DNA of 64,000 nt from Craterostigma plantagineum. Its lineage: Eukaryota > Streptophyta > Magnoliopsida > Lamiales > Linderniaceae. The stretch is from assembly GCA_027422505.1 (NCBI GenBank), contig JAPQWV010000650.1, positions 124,001 through 188,000 on the forward strand, written 5' to 3'. Positions 1 through 10,964 of this stretch are shown here, in pieces (positions within the stretch are counted from its first letter, which is position 1; every line of letters begins with the position of its first letter). The position numbers and the translations under genes are program-made. The notes beneath the pieces were generated by a model. That model did no database searches, was not told the DNA's origin, and saw nothing but the letters and a program-made list of their open reading frames with translations.

Positions 1-42
1 TGATTAAAGGAAATAATGACTAGGAAAATGCATACAAAATTT

Positions 43-61
43 TTCCTTTTATATAAAGGAA
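43..61 (-). repeat. LTR 3'-end inverted repeat 2 (TTCC-GGAA)
   Basis: A 19-nt near-palindrome with arms TTCC and GGAA around a TATATAA core. It recurs at the same place in five other LTR ends of the window (6412, 23812, 29836, 55176 and, decayed, 46822). Confidence 0.6.
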
Positions 62-225
62 ACTTTTCTGTACATTACAAAATATTCCTAAGACATAAAT
101 ACATAGGTGAGTGCGCATGCGTGTTAAAAAATAATCTATCGGCCAGCCACTCAGGTCGCATCCATGTACACACTACCACCTCAAAAGTCCTCCGAAAGCT
201 TCAAAATTTGGCCTTTCCATCAAGA

Positions 226-242
226 GATCACGTACCGTGATC
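226..242 (-). repeat. LTR 3'-end inverted repeat 1 (GATCACG-TAC-CGTGATC)
   Basis: Perfect 7-bp arms around a 3-nt centre, next to the conserved CCTACAACAC block. It is homologous to the inverted repeats at 23602, 30017, 46641 and 54964. Compared with 30017 the arm has a T:A pair where that copy has C:G. Confidence 0.65.
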
Positions 243-2324
243 CTGTGAACCTACAACACATAAACGTGGAATGAGCTTATAAAGCTCAGTAAGTGAAAGT
301 CATGCATGCTATGCACGTGCCCTAATTCGCAAAGGCATCCGCGCCAATGCTCCCTATACCTCGTATTTTCCTTGTCATGTAGGGCCCTCGGCTATCTTGT
401 TATACACCATCGTGGAGCTCGAATCCACAAGGGATATAAATATCTGAGTGACAATACTCACTCATGAGAGGCTAACCCTAGGGTGCCTTTCCTGTCCCAA
501 GGTGGTTTCATACGTCACGCGGATGTTTCACTGGTAGCCTATTCTGTGGTAGTCGAAGCCAGAGGTACCCTGGGTGTCGCTTACTCCCTCAGCTCGCATC
601 CTCCAGGTTCCACGTTCCGCCATGAGGGCATTAGCCCTAATATCATGTCTTGTCTTGAACATGTCATGTCTGAAGGTAACGACATAAGACGTCATCATGG
701 TAGCATAGAAGAGCCGTGACTCAACTGTGAGTCGACATCAAACGCCCATATCGGGGAATATTCATCGCTCTCAGGCGATCGTGTATCACGCACGCTCTCG
801 TGTTCTGTCTTAAATACTAATCGTGCGTGCATATAATCATGTCGTGAACAGGCGTGTCATGTCATATGTAACGTAAATCACGTAGGAAGTCACGTAGAAA
901 TCATAGAAGCACATAAAACACATAATTTATACACATACAATTATGTGTTGTAGTTGGGACTTTCACTTACCTGTCGTCCAAGCGTACGTAATTTATTGCC
1001 TTGGAACGTCCTCACCTTTCGGTCCTTGGACATCATATTGAATTGTCAATATTATACCCAAATCAGATAACTAGGTTAAACTAATTATTTTAGCTACGCT
1101 AGTTTGCTAAGCTCTAAGTTAAGGTTAGACCATCTAAGCCTCGCCCGATTCTTGTAGGTTTCTACGTCATTCGGTTGCCCTGCATTAAAAGCTTACTTTC
1201 GAGATTAGGTATAACATATTCGATTGATTGTGATGTGGCTCAATACAAGAATCGCCTAGTCTTCTGTCAATTGAATGAAATCGCCCGATTGGTTGTGTAT
1301 GTAACAAGCTTTGCTCGATTCGATCATGCCTTGGCTCAATATAACATCTAAGCTTTGCTCGATTCGGCCGATAGTACGTAAGGGGTGGGGTTTCGATCGG
1401 TTCTTTGTACATTGAGGCTAGTTTCACCGCGTGCTTGCATCATCATGTCATCACCCGATTGTAGCATGCATGAATACCTCCCATTCGGTCGATTTGTCAT
1501 GGCTAAGACCTAGTTTTGATTGATTCTCCTTGGCCTTTCAATCGGCCGATTCTAGCATGATCAGGGTATCTTCACTTCCAATCAATAGTTCATACATTGA
1601 AATCGGTTTCGATCGAAAATTCATGGAATCGCCCGATTCATGTAGAAGGATTTACTTTCACCGAGTTCTTTATTTTGTTCCTTGAATCGCCCGATTCATA
1701 TCTTGCATGGAATTCACTTTCGCCCTTCGTCCAATGGCCCGATTTGTGGCACTCGAAACTCAAGATCGCCGAGAAGTTAATTCATGCACCTATCGCTCGA
1801 TTGGTCCTCTTCAACACTTAAAATCGCCTAGGATCTTCTTTGAGGTGCAATCGCCCAATCTTTCTCATCATTTCCACTCGCCCGATTGCTCATGTAACTT
1901 ATTACATTCAATTGAAAGCTTACTTTGAAGCTGCCCTATTCTTCATCATTTTATTCCTACTGTACTATTCTATAACATCTCTAATTCTTTAGCTTAAACT
2001 CAATAGTTATTTTTATATATGAAGCCAAAGCCCAAATTGGAATTTAAAATTCTAAGCCCATCCCAAGTAATACTTTTAGCATATTCTTGAAATACCATAT
2101 TTCATTCATTCCTACACCTACGTGAGAAGAGAAGATAAAAACAAAGCAAAGAAGAGATCAAAAGAAAAAAAATGGGTCAGCCCTTGCAGTGTTTTCCTTG
2201 TTCGATTTAAGGTGTAACAAGGTATGATGTGTCTTAATCTCATTCTTCTCTCCTTCAAGAACATGTTAGGGTTCCTTATCGTTGAAAAGAAAAGGGGGTT
2301 CTGTGCGCAGGTTCAGTTTTCAGA

Positions 2325-2885
2325 TTTTTTGACCTAGCTAGAGGTATCGGATTCCCCTAAAACTTGTTTCTGTGGAAAGTAACTCTCTTCGGTATTCATA
2401 GTTGCTGGAATCGGTTCAATCCGATCATTCCTCGAGTTTTGGTGAATTTTTGAACTTAACAGCGCCAAGCTGGAAAAGTGCTGTTTTCTGAAAAAAAATA
2501 ACTGATGTCGCATTGATAGAATTTCTGAATTTTGACCCATCTATACTTACCCGATTTCTTCGAAACTGGTTTCTGTCTAAAGCTAACTTCCTAACTTGTC
2601 CACAGCCACTAAAATCAGCTCAATCCAATAATTCATCATTTTTCTACGAATTTCTGAAGTCCACAGCAAAGCAGGAAATTTCTGACATTACTGTGATGCG
2701 CAATTGCTGTTTTTCGAGATTTTGACCCGTGTAGGCTGATCCGATTTATCTGAAACTGGTCCCGTTTGAAAGCTAACTTTCCCAACTTTCCACGAGCAGT
2801 TTGACCCATCTTAATCCGAGGGTTGTACGAATTGTTAGGAATTATTGAACTTTCTGCCGTAAAACAGAAAATATTCTGCCGTACT
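2325..2885 (+). repeat. three imperfect ~185-bp tandem repeats
   Basis: Three degenerate copies begin near 2325, 2520 and 2710. Each runs through TTTTGACC, then a variant of CCGATTTNTCTGAAACTGGT, then AAAGCTAACTTNCCAACTT, TCCAC, AATCCGA, and ends in a stretch about failed-looking CTGAA words. The copies differ at many positions, so the duplication is old. Such triplets are common in the transcribed part of long plant LTRs, and the bases just before (2100-2280, an A-rich purine stretch, then AGGTATGATG) would fit a plus-oriented LTR leader, but no LTR ends are visible here. Confidence 0.5.
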
Positions 2886-3385
2886 TAAAGGAAATTCTCA
2901 CGACTAATCTTAAAGGTGTTTGTTATCATCTTGCTAGGTGAAGGGACACCAGCCGAGGGCTCGAGGGCAGCTTCGGGTCTTGGGGAACGCTAAACCTTAA
3001 CAGGTGAGTGGGTACGGGGACGCCTTTCTTCACGGAACGTGTGGCCTCGTCGAGTCGTTTCATTGCGTCGTTCTAAGTCCTTGGTTTAAGTCGTACTAAT
3101 TTATGTGACATCTTCTGCTTTGGGGATAATGAGCCTTGCCGGCTATAGGGTATTGATGTTGTTGTATAGGTTTGCGATGTGTTGGACCGATGATTGTGTG
3201 AGTACAAAATTTGACGTGGTGAAGTGATACTACTTGCTTTGCTTGATTTATAATGTGGACTTTTGTCTGTTGGTTGTCTTGGTTATTGCATAAACTTGGT
3301 ACCAGGTAGTCGTAGTAGCCCGAATGGCCACGTTCGGGTGAGCGAGAGTGGCAAAATCGAGTAGTAGCCGCAGTTTGGTACACCA
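2886..3385. other. unassigned intergenic stretch
   Basis: I recognise no gene or repeat boundary here. A 96-codon frame on the minus strand (3096-3386) has no domain, no homolog among the other sequences of the window and unremarkable composition, so I do not call it. The stretch around 2935-3010 (GCTAGGTGAAGGGAC and onward) resembles the leader or U5 region of gypsy LTRs but this is only an impression. Confidence 0.3.
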
Positions 3386-3835
3386 TCCTTTAGTTCGCGA
3401 AGAGGTCAAGATTCCAGAAAAAAATAATTGGGTCGCGAAATGGTCTGGAACTCGCGAACTAGCCTGAGTACTTGGGTTCAGGAACTAGTCTTGATTCGTG
3501 AAACTCCGCTTCGTCAACCGATTCGCGAAACTCTTCTTGTAGACTTGACACATGAAATTCAATTTGCAGATCTGACTTCGCAGAATTGAGCGTTGACTTA
3601 AGTCCGTGAACTTTTTTTAACTCGCGAAACTTACTTCGCGAAGCTTGATGATGGGTGAACCTGATTCGCGAAGCTGAAGGTGTGAACTTGATTCACCAAA
3701 CTGAGAGAACTTGATTCGTGAAGGTGACAAGTAGCCCGTGACACAAACCCTAATGAAGTGTAGTTCGCGAACTTAGAACAGCAAGCAGTTCTTCACTCGC
3801 GAAGTGAAATTTTCCAGAAAATCTCACTCAAAATC
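3386..3835. repeat. TTCGCGAA-word stretch
   Basis: A dispersed, irregularly spaced run of the self-complementary word TTCGCGAA and one-step variants (TTCGTGAA, CTCGCGAA, TCGCGAAA) in about 450 bp. The same word fills the bodies of the LTRs at 20713-23934 and 52500-55302. Here there is no sign of the LTR ends that accompany it in those two places. Confidence 0.6.
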
Positions 3836-4014
3836 GACAAATTGGCTGGGTAACTGATAGATATGCTGAATATAAGCTTCAAAAACCCAGAAAACAAACG
3901 AAAAACAGCCTGAAAATGGGGTGTTGATCAAATTTTCGAAAGCTCAAGAATCTGAAAAATTCGTTAAAACTCGATTCAATCTGGTTTGAATGAAGTTTCC
4001 TCAACCCCACGCTT

Positions 4015-4026
4015 GCTCTGATACCA
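4015..4026 (-). other. candidate primer binding site, initiator-Met tRNA
   Basis: On the minus strand this reads TGGTATCAGAGC, complementary to the 3' end of plant initiator methionine tRNA. Two bases separate it from TGTAAGTTCC (4029 onward on the plus strand), which could be the end of a minus-oriented 5' LTR. The same site in the chromovirus lies at 29726-29737 with a 3-base gap. Leftward, where gag would be expected, there is only the TTCGCGAA stretch, so the element would be non-autonomous or a remnant. Confidence 0.5.
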
Positions 4027-4028
4027 CT

Positions 4029-4560
4029 TGTAAGTTCCAAATTGTCCAAGAACACGTTGATTACTTATAAAGATTAGAGAACTTTCAATTGATAGATATG
4101 AGTAGTGTTTGGAGGCTTTGAAACGTTGAGCACGTGAAGTAAAGATGGAAACTCACTTTACTAACGTTAGGGTTTATGGAGGTATTAAACCCATTGGGCC
4201 CTAAAAAGCCCATTACAACCTTTCAACCCAACTAAAATAGTCCCTCTGTCCCAAATGTTTATGGACATTTGGTAGTTGGCACGGGAATTAAGAAACTGAA
4301 TTTTTTAATAATATAGTACAAATAAAAGGTAAAAAGTGTATATTTCGATACGTCTTTTAATAATATTTAATATTATTATATTGATTGTTTGTGATAGTTT
4401 TTTGCTAAATAAGGAAATGTACAAAAGATGTGGGATGCCCGATTTAGTAGAATGTATAAGTTTGGGACGGAGGGAGTACAACATATTAAATACAACATAA
4501 ATAAATGAAAAGACTTAGAATAAATATTTTGGACAATTGTAAAGTATTCCTAACTAGTGG
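4029..4560 (-). mobile_element. possible LTR, interrupted by a MITE
   Basis: Bounded on the left by the primer-site candidate and TG at 4029-4030. It includes TTGGGCCCTAAAAAGCCCATT, split here by a Stowaway MITE at 4240-4476. The right edge is a guess, because no second LTR copy or TSD is visible. No coding potential. Confidence 0.3.
4240..4476. mobile_element. Stowaway-like MITE (Tc1/mariner type), 237 bp
   Basis: Terminal inverted repeats GTCCCTCTGTCCCAAA (left) and TTTGGGACGGAGGGAG (right) match the CTCCCTCCGTCCC consensus of plant Stowaway MITEs. It is flanked by TA on both sides (4238-4239 and 4477-4478), the TSD of Tc1/mariner elements. The interior is AT-rich and has no coding frame, so the element depends on a transposase encoded elsewhere. 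Confidence 0.9.
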
Positions 4561-4950
4561 GATTCAGGTATGGCCCGTTCTCCTCCTCCCTCGATTGTTC
4601 ATCATGTTCTACATGCATCGGTTCACCTATTGCCCTTTGCTTATATATGCAAGAAACGTTTAAGGGCAATCCATAACATGCACATACCATGCATGTACAT
4701 CTGGTCTAGTTTCTTTCACAATAATGTACATATCATACGATTCACAAAATATAACAGTCTGTACTATTTCTAGACTATATGCTACCGATGAAAAGAGGGG
4801 AGCAAGAGGAGGGCGTAGCCGGCCAAGCTTTGAATCCATGTTTTATGATGATGCATTCTACGCAGTCTGCTAATTATCTACACAACTGTGAAGACAACAA
4901 TTCAGTATGATAGCAACATGTTAATCAATAACAAATAAAACTAGGAATAT
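4479..4950. other. unassigned intergenic stretch
   Basis: AT-rich sequence with no recognised repeat, RNA or coding signal. A 67-codon frame at 4570-4773 shows no domain. It separates the MITE/LTR remnant from LINE D. Confidence 0.3.
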
Positions 4951-4954
4951 GATG

Positions 4955-6297
4955 AAACCGGACCCATGTAGGAACTTCTTCATGAACCTTCTTTTAAGTG
5001 TCATCCTGGGCTTCCATTCCTGTAGAAATATGGGCTGCCCCTGATATAACCATGGGCCACCTTCAAGTACCATCATCATCTTGTCCGCTGAACTAAATCA
5101 TAGTTTAAAGAACCCCGTTGCCGTCGCTTTCACCTCGTCCAATCCAAGCCAAATGGATTTAAAGAATTTTTCCACCATCGGAAAATATGGTTTACGGCCG
5201 ATGAAATACCCCACAAGGAAGGGTATACTCCCACCTCTTCATCCCTTTTTCTGCCACCGCCCACGATGGGCGTACTTCCACAGAACCATCCATCACAACC
5301 GGAGGCGTGTATTGAAGGTGAACCCGTTTAGGGTTTCTCGTTTTTCCCTGAGTAGCAGTCGCATAAGAGATTGCGGGTCGCCTCGCCACCCCAAAATTCC
5401 CATCGGATCCTTCGTGTAGGCTATCCAAAAGATGCGTCGCATTCTTAGCTATCGCTTCCTTCTCCGAAGTCTCCATGCAAGAAACCCTAGGCCCGGTCTG
5501 ACTAGGTTGACGGCCCGATTCAATGTCAAAAACCCTAGCCGTCATAGGGTCTGAACCGTTAGTTTCTATTGGTGGCTCCACAATCGGTATCGAATCTGCA
5601 CAGATATCGTCTGCCATCCCCAAATCTCTGCGAAGATATTTGAAAATCTTTTCCATATTTGAGTTATTTGCTGCCTCCTTACGCAGAGAGTTAAGATCTT
5701 CCTGAGAAATAGAAATATCCTCCCAATCCAACGAATCCTCGGGATAATCGCGCGTGCCGGAGAGACGTGGTGGTGGTGGTGTATCTCGCCGTGGCCGTAT
5801 CATCCCACCACTCGCCCTTGGTGTATCCCGCAAGGGTTGTAGCACCACAGCGCTGGATGAATCACCATCTTTTGGGAACGTTCCTATAGTAGATCGGCCT
5901 TGAACCTTGTCAAATAATGCATGGAAACGTTCTCCATCAAATCGCCTAGCGAAAGCAGGGAAATCCCGCTTGATTGACTCCAGATCAAGAGCCTTTGCCA
6001 TCCCATCGGTACTCGATCCCACTGATGAAGACGAGCTCATTGTCAATCCACACATGAGCGAATTTGTCGCAATAATGAACGTAGAAGAAAGTTGGAGCTT
6101 GAAAATCAAAATGGACGTAAATAACAGCGAAACAACGCCCTCCAAACGCCGGAATAGAATCGGCGATGGAGGCTCGCAGTTCTTCCCTAACGATTCCCCT
6201 TTGCACACTATCGATCTCTAGGTTCCGTGATGAGATGTGTTGATTGGTGTTAGAAACCCTAGAGAGAGAAGAGAGCAAAATCGCCTAGAGAGAGAAA
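4955..6297 (-). mobile_element. LINE D, 5' portion only
   Basis: Minus-strand plant L1 element of which only the leader and most of ORF1 remain. The 5' side starts near 6297 with CT-rich leader sequence. The 3' side stops near 4955 inside ORF1, without endonuclease, reverse transcriptase, 3' UTR or poly(A), so it has lost its 3' end by deletion rather than by ordinary 5' truncation. No TSD is evident. Its ORF1 differs clearly from those of LINEs A, B and C, so it belongs to another subfamily. Confidence 0.75.
5060..6040 (-). pseudogene. LINE D ORF1 (nucleic-acid-binding protein), truncated
   Basis: Encodes the RNA-binding ORF1 protein of a plant L1. I take the start at 6040 (MSSSSSVGSS), since the upstream in-frame methionine at 6208 adds leader-like sequence missing from the sister ORF1s. 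An early motif FPAFARRFDGERFHALFDKVQG-like (about residues 25-45) aligns with the YPEFA-CFDG-RF motif of LINEs A, B and C. The frame runs to 5192. The DUF4283-like core then continues in another frame (RKPYFPMVEKFF, then VLEGGPWLYQGQPIF, about 5225-5040), so there is a frameshift near 5215. The knuckle and C-terminal motif are missing. Confidence 0.75.
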
Positions 6298-6324
6298 CAT
6301 TTTATATTACAACTTGAGACTAGC

Positions 6325-6480
6325 TTTCTCATCCCGATAGATTATTTTGAACACGCATGCGCGCTCACCTTGTATTTCTGTCCTAAGACATTTTGATTTG
6401 TACAGAAGAGTTTCCTTTATATAAAAGGAAAAATTTTGCACGCATTTTTGTATATAGATTTCATATATATTACATGCAGT
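6325..6480 (+). mobile_element. LTR 3'-end fragment
   Basis: Matches 46745-46895 of the solo LTR at 44092-48463 (GAACACGCATGCGC, TGTACAGAAGAGTTTC, ATATAGATTTC, ACATGCAGTC in the same order and orientation). It lies between LINE D and the first tandem unit. The true LTR end present in the complete copy (ends GGTGCCGCA) is missing, so it is cut on both sides. Confidence 0.7.
6412..6430 (+). repeat. LTR 3'-end inverted repeat 2
   Basis: TTCCTTTATATAAAAGGAA, a near-perfect 19-nt palindrome, preceded by TTGTACAGAA as in the other LTR copies. Confidence 0.65.
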
Positions 6481-6484
6481 CACA

Positions 6485-9400
6485 ATAATTGATGGAAAAC
6501 TTAAAAATCTAGGTGTAAGAAAGACACCAAAACCATCGCTTAGGACCTAGAACTCATATTAGCAAATTTATTTGGAGAAAATTTCGTTTGGGTAGCCTGA
6601 TACATGCTTTAGGATTTAAAACCTTAATTTTTGGTTAAAACTAACATTTTCAGGTTGGAAGAACCCTAGAACTCGTGAGTTTATGGGCAGAATGCCTATA
6701 TGAGTTTAGTCTCGGCCAGATGAATTTTTTAAGAACTTCGATCGTATGTAGTTCATCATTCAGTTTCGGGCGATTGGGAAACTTTGGAGAGGTTAGGTGA
6801 TTTTAAAATTGGGCAATAGGACTTTCGATCGAAACTATAGCCTTATTAAATACATAATAGAAATCTCGGCGATTGAGGGATCGGTCGATAGTGAGCTCAA
6901 AGCATGTCGAATCGGGCGACGATGATAGCGGCTAAACCCTCATGGCATACGATGAATCGGGTGATTCCATGCATACGCAAATCGAGCGAAACTAATTACC
7001 ATGCGAACTTCAATCGGGCGATTATGTGAGTGATGGAGATCTCGGCGAAATGATACATAGCCCAAGTACAAATCGGGCGATTGGAAGATGACGAAAGCAT
7101 GCGACGAAACAAGATCATGAGCGTCACAATCGGGCGATTGGAAGTGGTTTCCATGCATGATTACAACACATGGGATTGCCAATTTTTGGCGAGTAAGAGT
7201 TTCAACCAAGAGTGGAATCGGGCAAAAGGGAGATAAGAATTTAGGTCATCTTTGGATTGACTAAGTATCATACCAAGATTTCTTAACGTGAGAGGAAAAT
7301 GTTAGTCACCTAGTTGTCACATCAACCCATTCCTCTAAGTTTAGGTCTAGTAAATACCAAGTGAATCAAGGAGACGTTGGATAAGGACTAATATAAGAAA
7401 TAAAATAAGGGAAAACCCTCATACACATATAACTCAACTAAAACAAGAAAGGGAGGAGCCGAGAGGAACTTTAACGAAGAAACACACCTAGCAAGTTGGG
7501 ACTTCGAATTTGGTAAGTAAAATGGCTATCTATGCTGTTGTAAATCTTGCAACTAGGTGGTGTAAGCATGTTAACCTCAACAATTAATGGAAATTTTTAA
7601 GAATATAGGTGTAAGAAAGACTCCAAAACCCTCGTTTAGGACCTAGAACTCGTATTAGCAAATTTATTTGGAGAAATTTCGTTTGGGTAGCCTGAGGCTT
7701 TAGGATTTAAAACCTTAATTTTTTGTTAGAATTAACATTTACACTCTAGAACTCGTGAGTTTCGATAGAATGCCTATATGAGTTTAGTCTCGGCCAGATG
7801 AATTTTTGAAGAACTTTCGATCGTATGTAGTTCATCATCCAGTTTCGGGCGATTGGGAAACTTTGGAGAGGTTAGGTGATTTTAAAATTGGGCAATAGGA
7901 CTTTCGATCGAAACTAGAGCCTCATTAAACCTAATAGAACTCTCGGTGATTGAGGTTTCGGTCGAAAGTGAGCTCAAAGCACGTCGAATCGGGCGACGAA
8001 GATAGCGGCTAAACCCACATGGCATACGATGAATCGGGCGATTCCATGCATAGGCAAATCGAGCGAAAATAATTACCTTGCAAACTTCAATTGGGCGATT
8101 ATGTGAGTGATGGAGATCTCGGTGAAACGATATATAGCCCAAGCACAAATCGGGCGAGTGGAAGATGACGAAAGCATGCGGCGAAACAAGATCATGAGCG
8201 TCACAAATCGGGCGATTGGAAGTGGTTTCCATGCATGATTACAACACATGAGATTGCCAATTTTCGCCGATTAAGATGAATCCTAACTAAGAGTGGAATC
8301 GAGCAAGTGGGAGATACGAATTTAGGTCATCTTTTGATTGACTAAGTATCATACCAAGATTTCTTAACGTGTTAGGAAAATATTAGTCACCTAGTTGTAA
8401 CATCAACCCATTCCTCTAAGTTTAGGTCTAATAATTAACAAGTAAATCAAGGAGTCGTTGGATAAGGACTAATATAAGAAATAAAATAAGGAAAAACCCT
8501 CATACACATAGAACTCAACTAAAAGAAGAAAGGGAGGAGCCGAGAGGAACTTTAACTATGAAACACACATATCAAGTTCGGACTTCGAATTTGGTAAGTA
8601 AAAATGCTATCTATGCTGTTGTAAATCTTGCAACTAGGTGGTTTAAGCATGTTAACCTCGACAATTAATGGAAAATTCAATAATCTAGGTGTAAGAAAGA
8701 AATCAAAACCCTCGTTTAGGACTGAGAACTCTTAATAACAAATTTATTTGGAGAAAATTTCGTTTGCCTAGCCTGAGACATGCTTTAGGAATAAAACCTT
8801 AATTTTTGTTTAGAACTAACATTTTCAGGTTGGAAAAACCCTAGAACTCGTGAGTTTCTGGGTAGAATGCCTATATGAGTTTAGTATCGGCCAGATGAAT
8901 TTTTCAAGAACTTTCGATCATATGTAGTTCATCATTTTAGTTTCGGGCGATAGGGAAACTTTGGAGAGGTTAGGTGATTTTAAAATTGGGCAATAGGACT
9001 TTCGATCGAAACTAGAGCTTCATTAAACCTAATAGAACTCTCGGCGATTGAGGGATCGATCGAAAGTGAGCTCAAAGCACGTCGAATCGGGCGACGACGA
9101 CAGCTGCGAAACCCTCAGGCATACGATGAATCGGGTGATTCCATGCATACGCAAATCGAGCGAACTAATTACCATGCTCGGGCGATTATGTGAGTGACGG
9201 AGATCCCGGCGAAATGATACATAGCCCAAGCACAAATCGGGCGATTGGAAGATGACGAAAGAATGTGGCGAAACAAGATCATGAGCGTCACAATCGGGTG
9301 ATTGGAAGTGGTTTCCATGCATGATTACAACACATGGGATTGCCAATTTTCGCCGATTAAGATGAAACCTAACTAAGAGTGGAATCGGGTGAGAGGGAGA

Positions 9401-9840
9401 TAGGAATTTAGGTCAACCTTTGATTGACTAAGTATCATACCAAGATTTCTTAATGTGTGAGGAAAATATTAGTCACCTAGTTGTCACATCAACCCATTCC
9501 TCTAAGTTTAGGTCTAATAATTACCAAGTAAATCAAGGAGACGTTGGATAAGGACTAATATAAGAAATAAAATAATAGAAAACCCTCATACACATAGAAC
9601 TCGACTAAAAGAAGAAAGGGAGGAGCGGAGAGGAAGTTTAACTAACACACCTATCTAGTTGGGACTTCGAATTTGGTAAGTAAAAATGCTATATATGCTG
9701 TTGTAAATCTTGCAATTAGGTGGTTTAAGCATGTTAATCTCAACAATTAATGGGAAACTTAAGAATCTAGGTGTAAGAAAGACACCAAAACCGTCGTTTA
9801 GGACCTAGAACTCATATTAGAAAATTTATTTGGAGAAAAT
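6485..9840 (+). repeat. 1.08-kb tandem array, units 1-3 and start of unit 4
   Basis: The marker AATCTAGGTGTAAGAAAGA (or a one-base variant) recurs at 6506, 7602, 8682 and 9764, giving periods of 1096, 1080 and 1082 bp. Units align over their whole length with small indels. Each unit holds many AATCGGGCGATT words, a promoter-like stretch (GGACTAATATAAGAAATAAAATAAG) and a GGAGGAGCCGAGAGG block that resembles the same place in the LTR at 20713 (about 21190). I therefore infer the unit arose by amplification of an LTR body. Frames of 89-116 codons repeated at the same place in units 1-3 are by-products and are not called. Confidence 0.85.
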
Positions 9841-9851
9841 TTCGTTTGGGT
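9841..9851. repeat. TSD of LINE A, left copy
   Basis: TTCGTTTGGGT, repeated at 16835-16845. The empty site can be read in the neighbouring tandem units (for example around 6585 and 7680). Confidence 0.9.
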
Positions 9852-10111
9852 CAACTCTAATGTGGGCTCCTTGAATTTTCACCTCCAGGGTGTGCGATTT
9901 TCACACAGTAGGCGAATTTCAAATCTCGTTGGTTTTCTGCGCGGTTTCATCGTCCGATAGCCGTTGTTTCCGGTCACATCTTCCAGGTGTAGGTCGGCCG
10001 GTGTGTCGGAATCGCGAGGAAGGGAATATGCTGCGAGTTTTTGCGATCTTCCAAAACCTAAGGTTAGGGTTTTGCTGTCGCGGTGTTGAATGGCATCTCA
10101 ATCTGACGGGG

Positions 10112-10783
10112 CTTGGAATCATCGCTAGTGTCCTTGGGAAGCCACTTTTTGCGGATGCTATGACGGCTCGTATGGAACTCCTTGAGTATGCTAGGGTTAG
10201 TATTGAAATACCATTAATGGAATCTCTTGTCGAGCGGTTCAATATCCACATTCCAACAAAGGATAGGAGCTCTTCGGGTGTCGTACCTGTTAGTGTCGAA
10301 TATGTGTGGCGACCGAAAAAATGCTCGTCGTGTGACTCTTGGGCCCATAGTACCACGACTTGCCCCAAAACCCGACCGAGACAACCGCAAAAGAGCATGG
10401 CCACGACCCCACTCAACATCTTGAGTAGGACTCCCACGACCGTCCCGACCATGCAACCTACCAAACTGCCGCCACGGCATCCTACGGGGCCGACACAAAA
10501 GCGTGCTTGGAGTCATGTGGAAACCAAGGGTAAAGGTAGAGTTCATATGGAGGCCGACAAGACTGGCTTTGAGAGGGCACGCCAGCCACGTAGCCATGCC
10601 CATTATCGCGATACTCGGTCTACTCATTCTGGCACGGCGGATTCATCCCCTTCCAGAGGCGTTGGGACGCCTTACCACCACGCGGACCGTAACATGTTTG
10701 AGGCACTCGCTGCCCCTGAGGCTAACCATGAAGCGACGGATAATTGCAGTCAAGAAGCTGGCCACGACGTGGGTGACCCCTGA
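10112..10783 (+). pseudogene. ORF1 C-terminal half in the nested LINE
   Basis: An open frame without internal stop from the insertion start to the TGA at 10781-10783; it is read open further upstream only by fusion with LINE A leader. It contains the distal DUF4283-like segment (GKPLFADAMTARMELLEYAR), the knuckle CSSCDSWAHSTTTC (C-x2-C-x4-H-x4-C, about 10324-10365), a basic Pro/Thr/Arg-rich linker and the terminal motif NMFEALAAPE, which aligns with NRFAALYDLN of LINE A. The N-terminal half is missing, so it cannot be a complete ORF1 protein. The intact frame suggests a rather recent insertion. Confidence 0.75.
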
Positions 10784-10950
10784 TCCCGCGCGCCGCTTGG
10801 ATGTGGGTGCCATGGGGCGTGCTCTGGTGGCTTGCTTGGACGAACTTGGAGATCCGCTTGTTTGTTTTTCTTGTCTCTCTTTGCCGCCTTTCGCTTGTTG
10901 TTTGATTGGTGTTGTTTTTGAGGCATTCATTGTGTCGTGGGGTGTCTACT

Positions 10951-10964
10951 GGTAGCTTGTTACC
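10951..10964 (+). other. LINE 3' UTR stem-loop (nested LINE)
   Basis: GGTA-GCTTGT-TACC, a 4-bp stem with a 6-nt loop, with a further paired CA/TG after one mismatch, about 70 nt before the poly(A). It is the counterpart of the stem-loops in LINEs A, B, F and G. Confidence 0.6.

Larger units (their letters stand above)
1..1960 (-). mobile_element. LTR fragment, minus orientation, AATCG-palindrome body
   Basis: Bases 1 to about 980 are the reverse complement of a sequence homologous to 45840-46870, the 3' part of the solo LTR at 44092-48463; landmarks in the same order include the GTGTTGTAGGT block and the cluster around 700-790 that matches 46091-46180. From about 1140 to 1900 the body carries many copies of ATCGCCCGATT, the reverse complement of the word that fills the 1.08-kb tandem units. 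The LTR 3' end lies left of the window. I cannot find its TG start on the right, so that edge is approximate. No coding sequence is present; short frames here have no recognisable domain. Confidence 0.7.

Noticed and set aside
1597..1928. Short plus-strand frames of 73-74 codons
   Set aside because: Translation of the ATCGCCCGATT word region of an LTR; no domain or conservation.
6940..9346. Repeated frames with NRPI, FQSPDLCLGYVSFRRDL and similar text, at the same place in each tandem unit
   Set aside because: The peptide is a translation of the AATCGGGCGATT word region. Frames vary in length and break differently in each unit, with no sign of protein selection. Similar text in 17191-17406 and 43146-43463 is the same repeat.
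6485..9840. 1.08-kb array as a centromeric satellite
   Set aside because: Only a handful of units are present and the unit looks like an LTR body. Centromeric location cannot be judged from this window.
10214..10627. Antisense frames in LINE ORF1 and ORF2 regions (also 11184-11859, 33485-33990, 36492-36962 and others)
   Set aside because: They mirror the coding strand of recognised LINE proteins and carry no domain of their own.
9890..10783. A 297-codon frame read as one host zinc-knuckle gene
   Set aside because: It is a fusion of LINE A leader (to 10099) with the ORF1 half of the nested LINE; the TSD at 10100-10111 shows the junction.
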